In this document: positions 1 to 10,885 of the stretch, piece after piece
How the letters are laid out: every line of letters begins with the position of its first letter
How positions within the stretch are numbered: the first letter of the stretch is position 1
NCBI GenBank assembly: GCA_001632425.1
Contig: KV425586.1
Coordinates: forward strand, 62,001-126,000
Source of the DNA: Neolentinus lepideus HHB14362 ss-1
Taxonomy: Eukaryota > Basidiomycota > Agaricomycetes > Gloeophyllales > Gloeophyllaceae
Length of the DNA: 64,000 bases
Reading direction: 5' to 3'
Position numbers and translations under genes: made by a program
The notes under the pieces: model-generated
Told to the model about the DNA's origin: nothing
What the model saw: the letters and a program-made list of their open reading frames with translations, nothing else
Databases searched by the model: none

Positions 1-204
1 ATGATACATCCATTGTTGATATTATGCTAAAAATGACAAAGCGGATCAGAAGTGAATAGACAGAAGGAGAAAGAAGGGATACAATGACGGAGAACGAGAC
101 AAACAGCATTCGAAAGGGAGACGAGAAAGACCTTTGCATACGACGCCGAGGTGGTGCGTCCATTACAAGACTCAGACCGCCGGAGCGACAGGTTACTGCT
201 GAGC

Positions 205-681
205 TCATCCAGTAGTATGAGTATGGGAGGTTGCACAACAATCGTACAGAGAACATACAGTCAAACACATAGAAACCAGCAAGAGCCTATCACACAGCTC
301 CTGGCTCGCCCTTTTTCCTCCTTTCTCCAAAACATGACTCCCCACCCTGACCATCCCACTCCGTGCCCTAATCGCTGCCTCGAGATCCGATGACATCTCC
401 ATACTCAATACAAGCCTCTCGTCACTGTCTTCCCACTTCAGTCCCTCTCCTTCTCTCAGCTTCTCCTCCAGTTCATCCCTTACCCCGACATGCGTCTCAA
501 AATCTCTACTCTCCCCGGCCTCCTTGACATACAACAACTCCGCTAGCGAACCAAGGATCATCAGCTCAAGAGCTTTCGACGGAGGCATGCCGTGAGCAAC
601 CCGCGCATTGTCCGAGAGGTCGAGAAGTACAATGAAAACCACCCGAGTGATCTTTTGAAATTTATCTGGAATATGTTCCAT
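205..681 (-). CDS. hypothetical short protein
   Basis: An uninterrupted frame of 158 codons on the minus strand. I do not recognise the family. The middle (about residues 30-105) looks protein-like: a predicted helix rich in Leu, Ala and Glu around PPSKALELMILGSLAELL, followed by a charged stretch with many Glu and Lys. The last 15 residues (Cys, Thr and His rich) do not look conserved, so the true 3' end may be spliced elsewhere or the gene may be only a fragment. No signal peptide or membrane segment is clear. It is the first feature of the window and its neighbour reads away from it. Confidence 0.35.
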   Translation of the reverse strand: MEHIPDKFQKITRVVFIVLLDLSDNARVAHGMPPSKALELMILGSLAELLYVKEAGESRDFETHVGVRDELEEKLREGEGLKWEDSDERLVLSMEMSSDLEAAIRARSGMVRVGSHVLEKGGKRASQELCDRLLLVSMCLTVCSLYDCCATSHTHTTG

Positions 682-1002
682 TGCATGTTACTGTGGCCTT
701 TCCTGGCCTCAAGGCGGTGTTACTGTAGTCAGATTTAAATTTGAGAATCACGACTGAATTTGTGGCAGTGGCACTGGCTCGCGTGGCATGTTTGGCCACG
801 GTGGCAAAGACTACATGTCGAACGTCCAAACTGAAGTTAGATTCTTTCTTACTTTTATTAATGAGGTTATCGCCTGGGGAATGACGTGACGTGAAGACGA
901 ACTAGGGCGATCTTGTCTGACATCATGGGCTGACGTCGAGCTATAAGTCTCGCCATCTCCAGGACACTATAAATACGCTGCACGACTTGCACTGGAATCA
1001 CA

Positions 1003-1769
1003 ATGGCGTCCCCACACTGGCTTACTGCACTACACAAGACGTTGAAAGCGCACGACAAAGTCAGCGGTATGTAGTCCGACTTTGCAAGTTTGCCCTCCTC
1101 ATAACCACTACAGCTCGTCCAGTATTCCAGGTCGCCACCGTCGACGAACACGGCATCCCTCGTGTTCGCTCCCAAATCTACCGCGAATCCCTGACACCAA
1201 AACTCCACCCCGCCCTTCCTCTGCTGCTTTCCAGCACCGACATTCGCACACCCAAAGTCGCCCAGCTGGTCGCGAACCCAAGTAGCAAAACCGAGCTCGT
1301 CGAGATATGCTGGTGGATCGACGCTACACAAGAACAGTTCCGCATCACCGCGCAGACGTACATCATCCCCAGCCCTGAACACCGTTTCCACGAGAGATTC
1401 AACCCGGAAATCGCGCAGGCTATGCAGGCGATTGTGAACGAGGATAAGATCGATTGGGAGAAGAAGCGGAGGGAGGCCTATGAGGGTATGTCCGGACATA
1501 TGAAGGCATCGTGGCTGCGGCCTACGCCTGGAAGCAAGGTCGAGGGCGGTTACGAGGCGAGCAAGACATGGGTGGAGAAGGTCCCCAAGCTCGAGGAGGC
1601 GAAGACGGACGAGGATAAGAGAAACTGGGAGAAGGCTCTGGGGAACTTTGCGCTGATGGTGTTTGAGCCTGTTCGCGTTGATTATGTTGAACTGGGGATC
1701 GTTCCGAACCGGAGAAGGATTTATACTAGGACGCAGGGAGACTGGACAGAGGAGGACGTCGCGCCTTGA
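1003..1769 (+). CDS. FMN-binding pyridoxamine 5'-phosphate oxidase-like protein (Alr4036 type)
   Basis: CDS is join(1003..1066,1114..1769), 239 aa. The 47-nt intron (GTATGT..CAG) joins MASPHWLTALHKTLKAHD to RPVFQVATVDEHGIPRVRS in frame. The N-terminal half has the split-barrel flavin-binding pattern of the Alr4036/PNPOx-2 family: F-Q-(V/L)-A-T-V-D-x-x-G-x-P-R-V-R-S, then an E-I-C-W-W-I strand with a Q-F-R-I strand following. The C-terminal part (about residues 120-239) holds the W-x-K-R-R-E region and a final RRRIYTRTQGDW. These proteins are soluble and bind FMN; the substrate is not known for most members. A TATAAATA lies at 968-975, only 28 bp before the ATG, so the 5' UTR is short or the box is not used. 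Confidence 0.85.
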
Positions 1770-2172
1770 AAGCAGCGAATCTCCGAGTCGTTTCGACGCC
1801 TGCATTACTTATGGCGCAGCTGATGTATGTCTCCTAATGAAATTGTACTATTATTATTGTTATTAACTAATCCTGAGATGAGCCGCTATAAGGATACACA
1901 AACATTTAGATATGACGCGAGTATGTGGATAGATTGATGATCGATGAACACTTGTGGCTCTGTCGCTGTACTGACAGCGTCAACGCTAGTACATAGATAC
2001 GACTAGTGATCTAATAGTGTATTATACACAATGCACAAATTCTGCTAGTGCTGGCGTCAGAATATTGAATATAAGTTGCAAGATCCACTCTACAATAATA
2101 TTAACATTGTCCGCTTTTTCAGATCAAGTCTGTCCGTTGAGCGTGGGATATGAAACGACGATGACGCGCGAA
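1770..2172. other. intergenic, convergent 3' ends
   Basis: About 400 bp between two genes that point at each other. AT-rich tracts and presumed 3' UTRs; no coding signal seen. Confidence 0.6.
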
Positions 2173-5100
2173 TCAAGTCTTGGGGCTCGATGGCCGTTTA
2201 CACCGTCCGATACCCATACCCACCCGGACGAGCGTCTCCAGACACGCGCGTCCATTGATCAAGAGATCTTCATCCCATTCTACCACCCCCCGCTCGAACA
2301 GGATCACAACCGTAGAGCCGCCTACAGCCGAGTCAGCACTTGTCGAAATGCTACAAAAATAAGTCATACACACCGAAAGCAAAGTAGCCAAGTTCTTGGC
2401 CGCGTTTTACCTGCTCGCCTTCCCGGACGGTGGTCCGGATGGTGCCCACCATCATCGCACCTATGCACACGGCCATCACCCGTCCGAAGCGCGGACTATC
2501 GATAGGAACAATCTTCCGCGCGTTCTCTCCGTACACGTCCAGCGCAGTCCGGATGGCTTGCGGCTGACAAACGGCCAAAACGACCATGAGATCAATGAAT
2601 TTCGGTGTATCAAAACTCGCTCACGTTGACGGTGTAATACTCCCCTGCCACATAGGTCATCGGCCCAATCGTACCATCGACGGGCGAGTGGAAACGATGG
2701 TAGTCCTGCGGCGCTAATCGGAATATGGCGAGCGCACCGCCATTGTACCGCTCTGCCTGATCCTTATACACATCGCCGAGTAGTCGGGCGACAGTAAACT
2801 CGCGACCCTTTATCCAGAGCTTCGTTGCCTCGCTGACAGTCTCGAACGTCATCAGTCGACAGTCAGCTGCGCTAACAAGTCGCGTCGGATCATCTGGAGA
2901 TTCAACAGGCCGGGCTTCTGGCTTAAGCTTGCGGTAGAAGAACTCATTGAATGATTCTGCAGACAAATCAGGGGCAGCTCTGGGACACGTGGGGCATACG
3001 TACTAAATGAGCTGACTGGCTCAAGGATTTCATCCACTTTCAGGTTATGGAACTCTATGAATTGGGGAATATCACGTGCAGACTCCGGAGAGTCGTACTT
3101 GATACCCTGCTTGATGGACAGTGACTTGAGCAGTTTGCGGGCTGCCAACTATCATAAGATTGCATCGGGACAATGAAAACAAAAGGCTTACCTCTAGCCC
3201 CTTCCATCCTGCCTTTCATGCCCTGCGTGATCCGTGAACACACCGCGTCCGCAAAAAAGAAAGGAATCCGGACCTTATAGAGTAGCCTGATACCCAGTCT
3301 GACGTAGACCTGCATTTTCTCCTCCTCCAACTGCCCAGTCATCCTGTTTTGGACTATGATGTTTGCAGAGTTCTGTCAACATGCACAATTTCAAATTCGT
3401 TAGCGAGACGATCAGCATGAAGGTTCCAACTTTCACACTCACCGCACCTAATTTATAGTTTCCGCTGGATACTTTGGTGATCACTTTAGTATACCACTTC
3501 CGCTGCGCCTGGCTCGCCGTCACAAAGTTTCCTACGACGATCCGGTCGACTCTCGCCCAGTCCTGGCTTGCGCACACTGCCAGGTGCGTAATAATATCCA
3601 TTTCTGCCTTAGAGTTCATCCGCGGTCGATGGCACAGTGGGCAGTTCTTCACATTGATCACCCGCTCCAGCGAGCCTGACGAACCAGACGACGGCTCTGA
3701 CGACGAGTCCTCAGCGTCCGACACGGACGACGAGGAGTTTGAGTGAATGGGACCAGGGTACGATGACGGCACAACACGCGCAGGCTTCCCAGGCAGTCCA
3801 AGCGCAAGATCCTGTATAGGCTGCTGTGTTTGCTCCGTGGGATATGCGGGCGGCAGCGACGGTTTCCCAAGTGGCTCCTCCTCGGACAGAGAATAAGACT
3901 CCTGCGGCGGCAGCGCCATCGGTGGGCCCGAGAAGTTCATCTTGCTCATGTCAAGCGCGTTCCCTGCCGGATTGTCCCCGCCGTACGCCTGCGCAGGGGT
4001 CACTGCAACGCTCGTATCCGTCGAAAGCAAGTCCGAGTCGCTCGTGATCCGCTTCTTCTCGCTCGCCGGACGACACAACTCCTCCTCGAGACACTGTACT
4101 GTCTCCGCGATCGTCAACTCGTCCTCGTGCGGCTTCTTCCCGTGCCGCGTGAAGAACGAGCTGACAGTCTCCGCAGAAAGCGTTGACCCGAGCGAGTCCA
4201 GCATCGACGTGATCTCGATATGCGACAGCGAGCCGGTATCATCGGTGTCATACTGCTTCAAATACTGCCGCCAGAACCGCTGGCGGAGGGCATCGTAGGG
4301 TTGGTATCTCGCCTTGAATGTGATGGTCGGATTATGCCTGCCCTCCCATGGCATTTCCTTGGCTGTAGATAGCGGTAGCTGGAACTCCTTCATTCCGGTG
4401 TCACCATTTGAGTTGTCCGTGTACAGTCCAGTCTCAGGATCCTTTTCCGGCACATCCGCCAGCAACTGCGACACGTTGAAAGACGCGTCTCCGACGTGGT
4501 CATTGGATGATAGTTTATCCCAGTCAAGGACGGTCAACTGGATATTGAATGATGTCTCATAGCGCCGTACATGAAAGAGGAGCTTTTCGTCCCATACAGG
4601 ACTTCGAGAGTGCCGAATCACCCGAGTACGGAATACCTTCTTGCCGAACGAAATCACAACAAACGGATCCATGTCCCAGCCCGTCCGCGTCACTGGGACG
4701 AACTCGTGGGTCAGTGATTTCAAGCGCCAGGAGTTACAGCCACTCACTGTTCTTCAACCGCGGCAAGTCCGTTGCACTCTGGATCTCGAGCATCACTATT
4801 CCCACGATATCATTTGCTGCCAAGAAATTATAGTCACCCTTCTTCCCGCCCCACGACTTGCGAAACTTCTTCCCCTTCTTCTCCCTCGGTGTGCTAGGCG
4901 GACCAGCACTGACACTCCGACTACGTGAGTCGAGCATAGGGGCCGACGGTCCCCGCGAATCCTTCCGGGTAGGCGCTGATGAAGAATCGTATGACACGGT
5001 CGGAGAGAGCGTTGGGCGCCGAAGCATCTTGGAAACCTTAAACCCAGGAGAAGGCGGCTTGCCTGCAACGGGGGTCTTGTCTAATGTGAGAGTACGCTCG

Positions 5101-6116
5101 CGTTCGCGTTCGCTGGCGGTAGGTGTGGATGGGGTAGATGGGGTGGACGGTGTGTGAACGGACTGGGGCTCGTCGACGATCGGGGGGGAAGGTGGCATAT
5201 ATATCTCAGTAAAGCGTGGGGAACCAGGCTCCTCGTCTTCTTCATCCGTAGGACCCTCTCCTTCATCAGAGCTGAGACCATCATCTTCAAATAATGGCCC
5301 TCCTTGGTGTGAACGAACGGTGCCAATACCTTCGGTCTAAAGGAGTGTTCAAACAAACTAGCGAAGTACAAAAAGAGAAACACATACTGGAGGAGCGGAT
5401 ACTAAGCTGGGACGGGATCGTTTGACCAGATCTCGGTAGATTTCATCGTAGTCTAGGAGGTATGTCGTATTGGGAGACTGCACAAAGCCTAGCTTTATCT
5501 GGATGCTTCCTGTTGCCTTCGTAGACGTCCTCGTGGATACGACAAGCGCAGAAAATGGCTGGCGAAAGAATCAGCTGCGCACGCGATACAAGACAAATGG
5601 CCGAACTTTGTTGTCTGGATCATCAAATCCCAACGCTGGTCTGCCTCTGAACCAGTCTTCCAGCGGCAAAGATACCTCACCCAGATAATCTTTCTTGATC
5701 ATATCCTTGTCCCATATGATGAGTTCTACCACTCCCAGTTTCTCCGCCAGCGAGAGATATATCGGAAAGTCAAATGTCGCCTCCTTCTCGGGATAGATAG
5801 GATTCGTCGACCGTTTCGCAACTGGTGTGTGATGCTTGGTGCTCAGTAGGGAGACCACTACGAAACTGCATTGTATGGATGAGCATGACAGTGGTTCAGG
5901 GAAGATAGGATACACGCACGGATCACTGCTCCCAGCCCGGTCTTTCCCCAACAGATCCTTGCATCCTAACACTTGCACCCGCAACGAAACGGTAGGGAGT
6001 TCCCCCGGTATAGGAGCAAATGCATTCATTCGGCCGCCCGTCACTCGCGTTGGCAGACGAGCTGCTGACTTGAGCGCCTTCCGCAGCTTGAGAGCTTTCT
6101 TTGGCGCCGGGGCCAT
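2173..6116 (-). CDS. PSD2: phosphatidylserine decarboxylase proenzyme, type 2 (C2-C2-EF hand-PSD)
   Basis: Decarboxylates phosphatidylserine to phosphatidylethanolamine (EC 4.1.1.65) in the Golgi/endosome branch. Start [15 protein letters not shown] at 6116; about ten exons run down to 2173. Domain order: C2 domain 1 ([18 protein letters not shown], then [15 protein letters not shown]), an acidic and Ser/Pro/Thr-rich linker, C2 domain 2 ([20 protein letters not shown]), an EF-hand-like loop ([12 protein letters not shown]), a CPLCHRPRM cysteine pair, then the catalytic domain ([41 protein letters not shown]). The autocatalytic cleavage site is GGST near 2318, formed across an intron junction after [14 protein letters not shown] rather than LGST is normal for Psd2-type enzymes. 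The main exon (about 3400-4740) holds most of C2-2 and the linker. The downstream neighbour converges. Exon borders in the 3150-3400 and 5200-5560 regions are less certain. Confidence 0.92.
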
Positions 6117-7692
6117 CGCTGTCGTCGTTCAGAGAGTAAAGGCAAGGTGGCAGACGAAGAAATAGCGTCGTCAAGTCGGCCTTAATGAACCGTAGCCCCT
6201 AGGGCCGACACCGAACGGATATAATGGAATTACGTAAATTAGCAGAGATTCCGAATCCTGGTATCACATCAACGCTCACGGAGTTGAGCGCTGATGTCGC
6301 GCTGCGAGGCGGTGACAGCGGAGGGGACGACGAGCAAAGTAAAACGAGGTAGGTGAAAGAGGAGGAAGAGGACCTGGGAGCTGAGCCAATGTCTTCGGAT
6401 TTCGAATGTTCTTTTCCTTTCACCACCATCACTCTGTTCTGGGTTTCATACATAAGACTATTCTCGATGATGTTCGATGAACTTCCAAGCATGAACTAAC
6501 GCTGAAGCTTGAAGCCTCATAACGCCTCTCTAAAAATTGCGCTGCTGCAGCCATGAAAGGTGAGACGGACGGTGACCGCCCCTTACCATAGACCTAATCC
6601 GATCTATCTGATGCAATGCTCGCTGACTAGCATCGTGTCCAGCATGTTTTGCAAACCAGAATTCGCAATCATAGGCCAGCCCTGCCATATGCGTACCTGA
6701 AGCATGCACCATATGATGACCACCGAAAGTCAATTGGGACGACGGAACGCCGCCAGCTTCATCTTAGCGCACTGAAGCATTGTCAATAATCGATTAATCA
6801 ACCAGACAGGTATGTCCTTATGAGCCTCTTCTTCCGGATAAAGTTTGCCTTTTCAGATTGCCCAAGCCACCGTAACTCTAAAAGATGTCGATCCCTGTCG
6901 CCATATTCCCCATGCAGTTCATAGAGACTGACGAGATGAAGACTCGTTGATGCGCCTCAGGTTTATCTTCGCATGAGGCATATGACCCCTACCCGCATGC
7001 ACGCAGGCCGATGGTCTTGTAGGCGACAAACATTAATATCCCCTTCTATATTTCCAGGCGCTCGCTCCATGTGGGCGCTCAACAGCTGTAAGTGAGGATC
7101 CCTGCGCCGGAGAGATATCATCAAGTTTCGCTACTATAACGGTGCGATATGGTGCCGCGCCTCACCATGGTCGGAGGAGGCTCTGTGCCGACTATCAGTT
7201 TATCTTTTCCCTGTGCGTCCTCCGTACGTAAGTCCCTCATTGATTAATCGTCTTCATGTCCGTCTTTGCCGTGTCGAGCCGTGACCTTATAGCAAGGTTC
7301 CGCATCTTCTGTGACCGTCGTCGTTTACCGAGTCCACGCAGACCTTTTCATTCTGCTTCACATATGATTTCAAGAGGACTGTATCTATGTCATACTAGCT
7401 GGCTAAGATAATGATTTTGACAATCCTTTGCAGTATTAACATCTACAGTAAATAGCTTGAAAGTTGGTAGGAAAGAAGAATTCCGGTATGTGGATGAGGC
7501 TAAGGACATCGCCTCGAGGTCTGGCACCGCGCTTGTATTTCCTGTCCCGCGAAGCTTCGCACCGCGAGTGCTAGGGAATGAGCAATTTTTTCATGCAAGG
7601 AAGGCCACCTGTGTAAGTCAAGTAGTCAGCCCAGTAACAGGAGAGGAATACAAGAATGTCTCACCAAAGGATTGAGGTAGCACACTTCAGGC
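6117..7692. other. gene-free stretch
   Basis: About 1.6 kb. The first few hundred bases are presumably promoter and 5' UTR of the phosphatidylserine decarboxylase. I see only short open frames with no family resemblance, no tRNA-like cloverleaf and no clear transposon end. Confidence 0.5.
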
Positions 7693-9219
7693 TCAGAGAG
7701 TCACCTCTGTGATGCAATGCGTGTCGAAGTGATCTATCTTGACCTCGCGGAAAATCTTTCCTGATGCAAGCCCGTACCACTTCACGGACATGCCAGGCCC
7801 CCACAGCGACGTCATTTCGACCTTGATAAACTGGAGGTAGGCCTTCTGGAATCCGTCTCGAGCAGGAGACGTAGTCGGGGACCGGGACACAATCTCGACA
7901 CACTCGCCGGATGGCGACTCGGGTTCATCAATGGCTGTCACTTCCATGTGCTCAACAGGTTTAGTCCGAGACCGGATCATAGTCTCAACACTTCTGGTGG
8001 ACGGGAACCGGTGATGCTTGGGTTGACAAATGATTGTCAGGTTGGTAAGCTTGAGCAGCAATTGATCCGTGGACCTGGTGTCATTGTACTCCAGGCAGGC
8101 TATAAGATCTTCCAGTGGGTAGACACTGATCTCATTCTCGTAGCCTTCCATATGCAAGATCTCTAAGTCGGGCACATCTCGCACGAGTCGCTGAAAGTCG
8201 ATTCTATTTTGGAAGAAAGGACCACAGAGCCAGATGTGGAGATGCGTGAGGCGGCAATTCGAGTTCGACAACAGAGCTCTTATAGATGGACCTCCTACTT
8301 CTCCAACCCCACAGCCCTTGTTCACGTTCAGCTCCAGCTTCTGTAATTTCGGCAAGCGAAAACTACGCAGGCAAGGATCCAGGCAATCTTCTTCATCCAC
8401 CGCCACTATCAGTGCCTGCACATTTGGAAGGGTGGTCAACTCGTGGTTCATGAACATGTTCGGAAATATAAGTGATAATTCCGTCAAGGAGTCGCAACGC
8501 TGTAGCATCACCTCCAAGCCAGAAGGGTTCCCGCTCCCCCACTCCAGGCCCATGAGACGGGAGGGTAAAAACACCAGACCCTGCAATGCCCAATCTGTGT
8601 CACCACACAACGTCAACTTCTGCAGGCAAGGGGCATGACAAGGGGCTTCAAGGCCGATTGGTTCCTGTTCGGCATCATAGGCCACTTCACAATCCCATAG
8701 CACGGGGCACTTGAGACCAGAGAGGACCGAAAGCCAACTAGGGTTTAGGTGAAGACGTAGTACTCGGCAGTGGGGAATCCAGTATCGGAGCGCCTCCATG
8801 CACGCTCTAGTTCCCTCGCAAATTTCGCCGTCGAGGTATATCGATAAAGAGAGCGGCTGAGTCTTTGCGCGAGTGAACCAGGTATCCACAATTGTTGGTC
8901 GAGATAACAGCCGCGCGAACTTTAGCATAGTCTCAAGAAATAATGCAGAATCGGACTCATCAAAGTCAGATTCCCAGACTAGGAACTCATTTATCTCCAG
9001 AGAACACCACAATCGCGGTGTACCCAGGGCACACTCATTCCAGTATTTGCACACTTCGGTAAGAAGCAAAGGGGCTTGTGTATGATGCGGTTTGATGAAT
9101 TGGCTTTGTGTGTCCAGGCAATGGACAAATATCTCCGACAACACTTCGGGTGGCAGGCATTTCACAGGAGACAGCTGGTACTCTTTGGACGCGTTACGAA
9201 AATGGGCTTGCGTGGACAT
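7693..9219 (-). CDS. F-box-like domain protein with LRR-like repeats
   Basis: Single exon, 508 aa. Residues about 18-65 are an F-box-like motif: LPPEVLSEIFVHCLD followed by a Leu-rich helix LLLTEVCKYWNECALGTPRLW. This is the usual start of Agaricomycete F-box proteins, which recruit targets to SCF ubiquitin ligases through Skp1. The rest (about 130-430) has irregular LRR-like segments, e.g. LQKLTLCGDTDWALQGL, LTELSLIFP and LPKLQKLELNV. No signal peptide or membrane segment. Two decayed relatives lie in the window: a fairly full-length one at 22818-24178 that shares WF(T/S)RA-x-T-x-PLSLS and (C/Y)APCL(Q/R)KLTL, and a more doubtful one at 10046-10640. The target is unknown. Confidence 0.8.
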   Translation of the reverse strand: MSTQAHFRNASKEYQLSPVKCLPPEVLSEIFVHCLDTQSQFIKPHHTQAPLLLTEVCKYWNECALGTPRLWCSLEINEFLVWESDFDESDSALFLETMLKFARLLSRPTIVDTWFTRAKTQPLSLSIYLDGEICEGTRACMEALRYWIPHCRVLRLHLNPSWLSVLSGLKCPVLWDCEVAYDAEQEPIGLEAPCHAPCLQKLTLCGDTDWALQGLVFLPSRLMGLEWGSGNPSGLEVMLQRCDSLTELSLIFPNMFMNHELTTLPNVQALIVAVDEEDCLDPCLRSFRLPKLQKLELNVNKGCGVGEVGGPSIRALLSNSNCRLTHLHIWLCGPFFQNRIDFQRLVRDVPDLEILHMEGYENEISVYPLEDLIACLEYNDTRSTDQLLLKLTNLTIICQPKHHRFPSTRSVETMIRSRTKPVEHMEVTAIDEPESPSGECVEIVSRSPTTSPARDGFQKAYLQFIKVEMTSLWGPGMSVKWYGLASGKIFREVKIDHFDTHCITEVTL

Positions 9220-9313
9220 GGCTGACAGTAATACAGCACCTCGGGTGCGTATTCCAACTTGACCAGGCTGAGTAGTGTAATAGTTTATCTATTCGTTCAC
9301 CGGCGAGCGTAAG

Positions 9314-9754
9314 GGCCTGTTCGGTTGGGTTGGGCTGGGCTTGCCAAACAAGCCCACCCCAGCAGTCGCGCGCTACCCGGTGGCGCAAGATTCTCACGAG
9401 TAGTCACATCCTGTTACATCTAGTAAATTTGCTCTTCAGCACTACAAATGCAGTCCTATGGCAGCCCATAGGTCTCAGAAAAATCATCAAGCTAATTTTT
9501 AATATCAGAAGTATGTATGGCTTGACTACAGAAGCCAGGAACAGCGTGGTATACGTGAGCCATGCACTAGCACACGACGGAAGTCATGCTGAGTGTGGTT
9601 GTCACGGCTGTGACTTATGCAAGCCCAACCCGGTGCATCACCGAACGCGGAGCTGGGCTGGCTTGGGCTCGGGCCGCGACGATAGGCCCGAAACGCCACA
9701 AATTCCCTGAAAGGGCAACCCCACCCCAAGCCTATGGGGTTTTCCGAACAGGCC
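9314..9754. mobile_element. MITE-like element with 11-bp terminal inverted repeats
   Basis: GGCCTGTTCGG at 9314-9324 is matched by its exact reverse complement CCGAACAGGCC at 9744-9754, giving a 441-bp unit with no coding capacity. The ends are G/C-rich with runs of GGGTT/GGGCT on the left and CCCCA on the right. Termini of the GGCCTGTT type are common in small non-autonomous DNA transposons. I do not see a clear target-site duplication, so this may be an old copy or chance. It sits just upstream of the F-box gene at 9219. Confidence 0.4.
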
Positions 9755-10045
9755 TCAGAAACGTTAAGGTCCCATGCACACCATCTCTCAGGCCTCAGGC
9801 TTGATTGGAAGGAGGGACGCGGTGGGAGATGCTGGCTCGCTCGTTCGCAAGCCTCAAGGTCTTTGATTGTCACTTATTTGTTCTTGTTTTTTCCTTGCAG
9901 TCCACGCCACACTTAACGCCGTCAACAACAGATCATTTTCGGATGGGGAGTCTCGCAGAGGATATGATGGTCAAGTCCAAGAGGCCCGTAGGCCCTCCGA
10001 GGCCAGGTGGACGAGTGAGGCACGCAATAACATTACGCTATGCCT

Positions 10046-10640
10046 TCACATATCGCAGTCTCGTATGCCTCTTGACCTCGATATTAATCTGCCCTCAATC
10101 TCGCTACGGGAAGGTGTTATGAGCCTAATAAGACCTCCGAGTTTCGCATAGCTTGGATGAGTATGCAGAACTTCGATTCCCTCGCATCGGAGCATATCGG
10201 ACTCTTCGTATACAACTTGTGATGTCTCAGAGCGATGCCTGAGCGAGACACGAGTGCCGTAATAGATAGTTCCGTACGCTGTCTCGGCGAGAGTTATCTC
10301 AGCAGGTCTCTCGTCTTTCAAGGTGAACTCGAGTTTATGTAGATTTGGCACTGGCGGACTCCGCAAGAATGGCACGAGGTCGTCTTCGAAGTGGCCGTCG
10401 AAAGTCAGCTCCTCCAGACGAACAAGGTAGGTAGGTAGGTAGGTATATTCCGACATGGGTCCCATTGAGGAACATTGCTTCGTCCGTAATAATCTCGTTA
10501 ATCTGTCCCTCAACTGCTGGAACAATACAAACAAAGAGACTTGATTTGCATTGTCGTAACATCTCCAGGAGTTTCGTTGACAATGGCGCGTCGTACCAAT
10601 ATATTATATCTGCTTGGATGATGTTGGCGAAAACATTCAC
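10046..10640 (-). pseudogene. decayed F-box/LRR-like gene fragment
   Basis: Two overlapping frames continue one another: FANIIQADIIYWYDAPLS.. from 10640 and VRLEELTFDGHFEDDLVPFL..NLHKLEFTLKDE down to about 10100. They change frame at an (AGGT)5 microsatellite (10425-10444). The second part has the spacing of the LRR-like C-terminal half of fungal F-box proteins (LEELTFDG.., NLHKLEF). No F-box, no plausible start and no end are seen, so I read it as a remnant. It lies between an intact F-box gene and the lipase gene. An uncharacterised spliced gene is a less likely alternative. Confidence 0.45.
10425..10444. repeat. (AGGT)5 microsatellite
   Basis: Five perfect tandem copies of AGGT inside the decayed F-box/LRR-like fragment, at the point where the frame shifts. 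Confidence 0.9.
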
Positions 10641-10885
10641 TAGATTTGGTCCTTTCGATCTTCAGCTCAATATAACATTGCATAGAACCTGGCGCCGTAC
10701 AACGGACTTCGACCCCAGTGAGATCGCAGCAGAGTAAACGAGATTGAAAAATATGTGGTACAATGCCTGGACAGCTGCGAAGTTAATCACCGTACCCATT
10801 ATTGTCCCGCCAGTCAGTTGGGGATACCATTAGCAACCAGCAAAGCTGGCCAGTACTCAGGCGGCACTAGGGTACCATATTTAGT

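Noticed and set aside
867..1805. 312-codon minus-strand frame
   Set aside because: Lies antisense over the FMN-binding protein gene, whose motifs and intron are clear on the plus strand.
2318..2329. GGST instead of LGST at the cleavage site of the decarboxylase
   Set aside because: GGST is the usual form in Psd2-type fungal enzymes, so it is not a defect or novelty.
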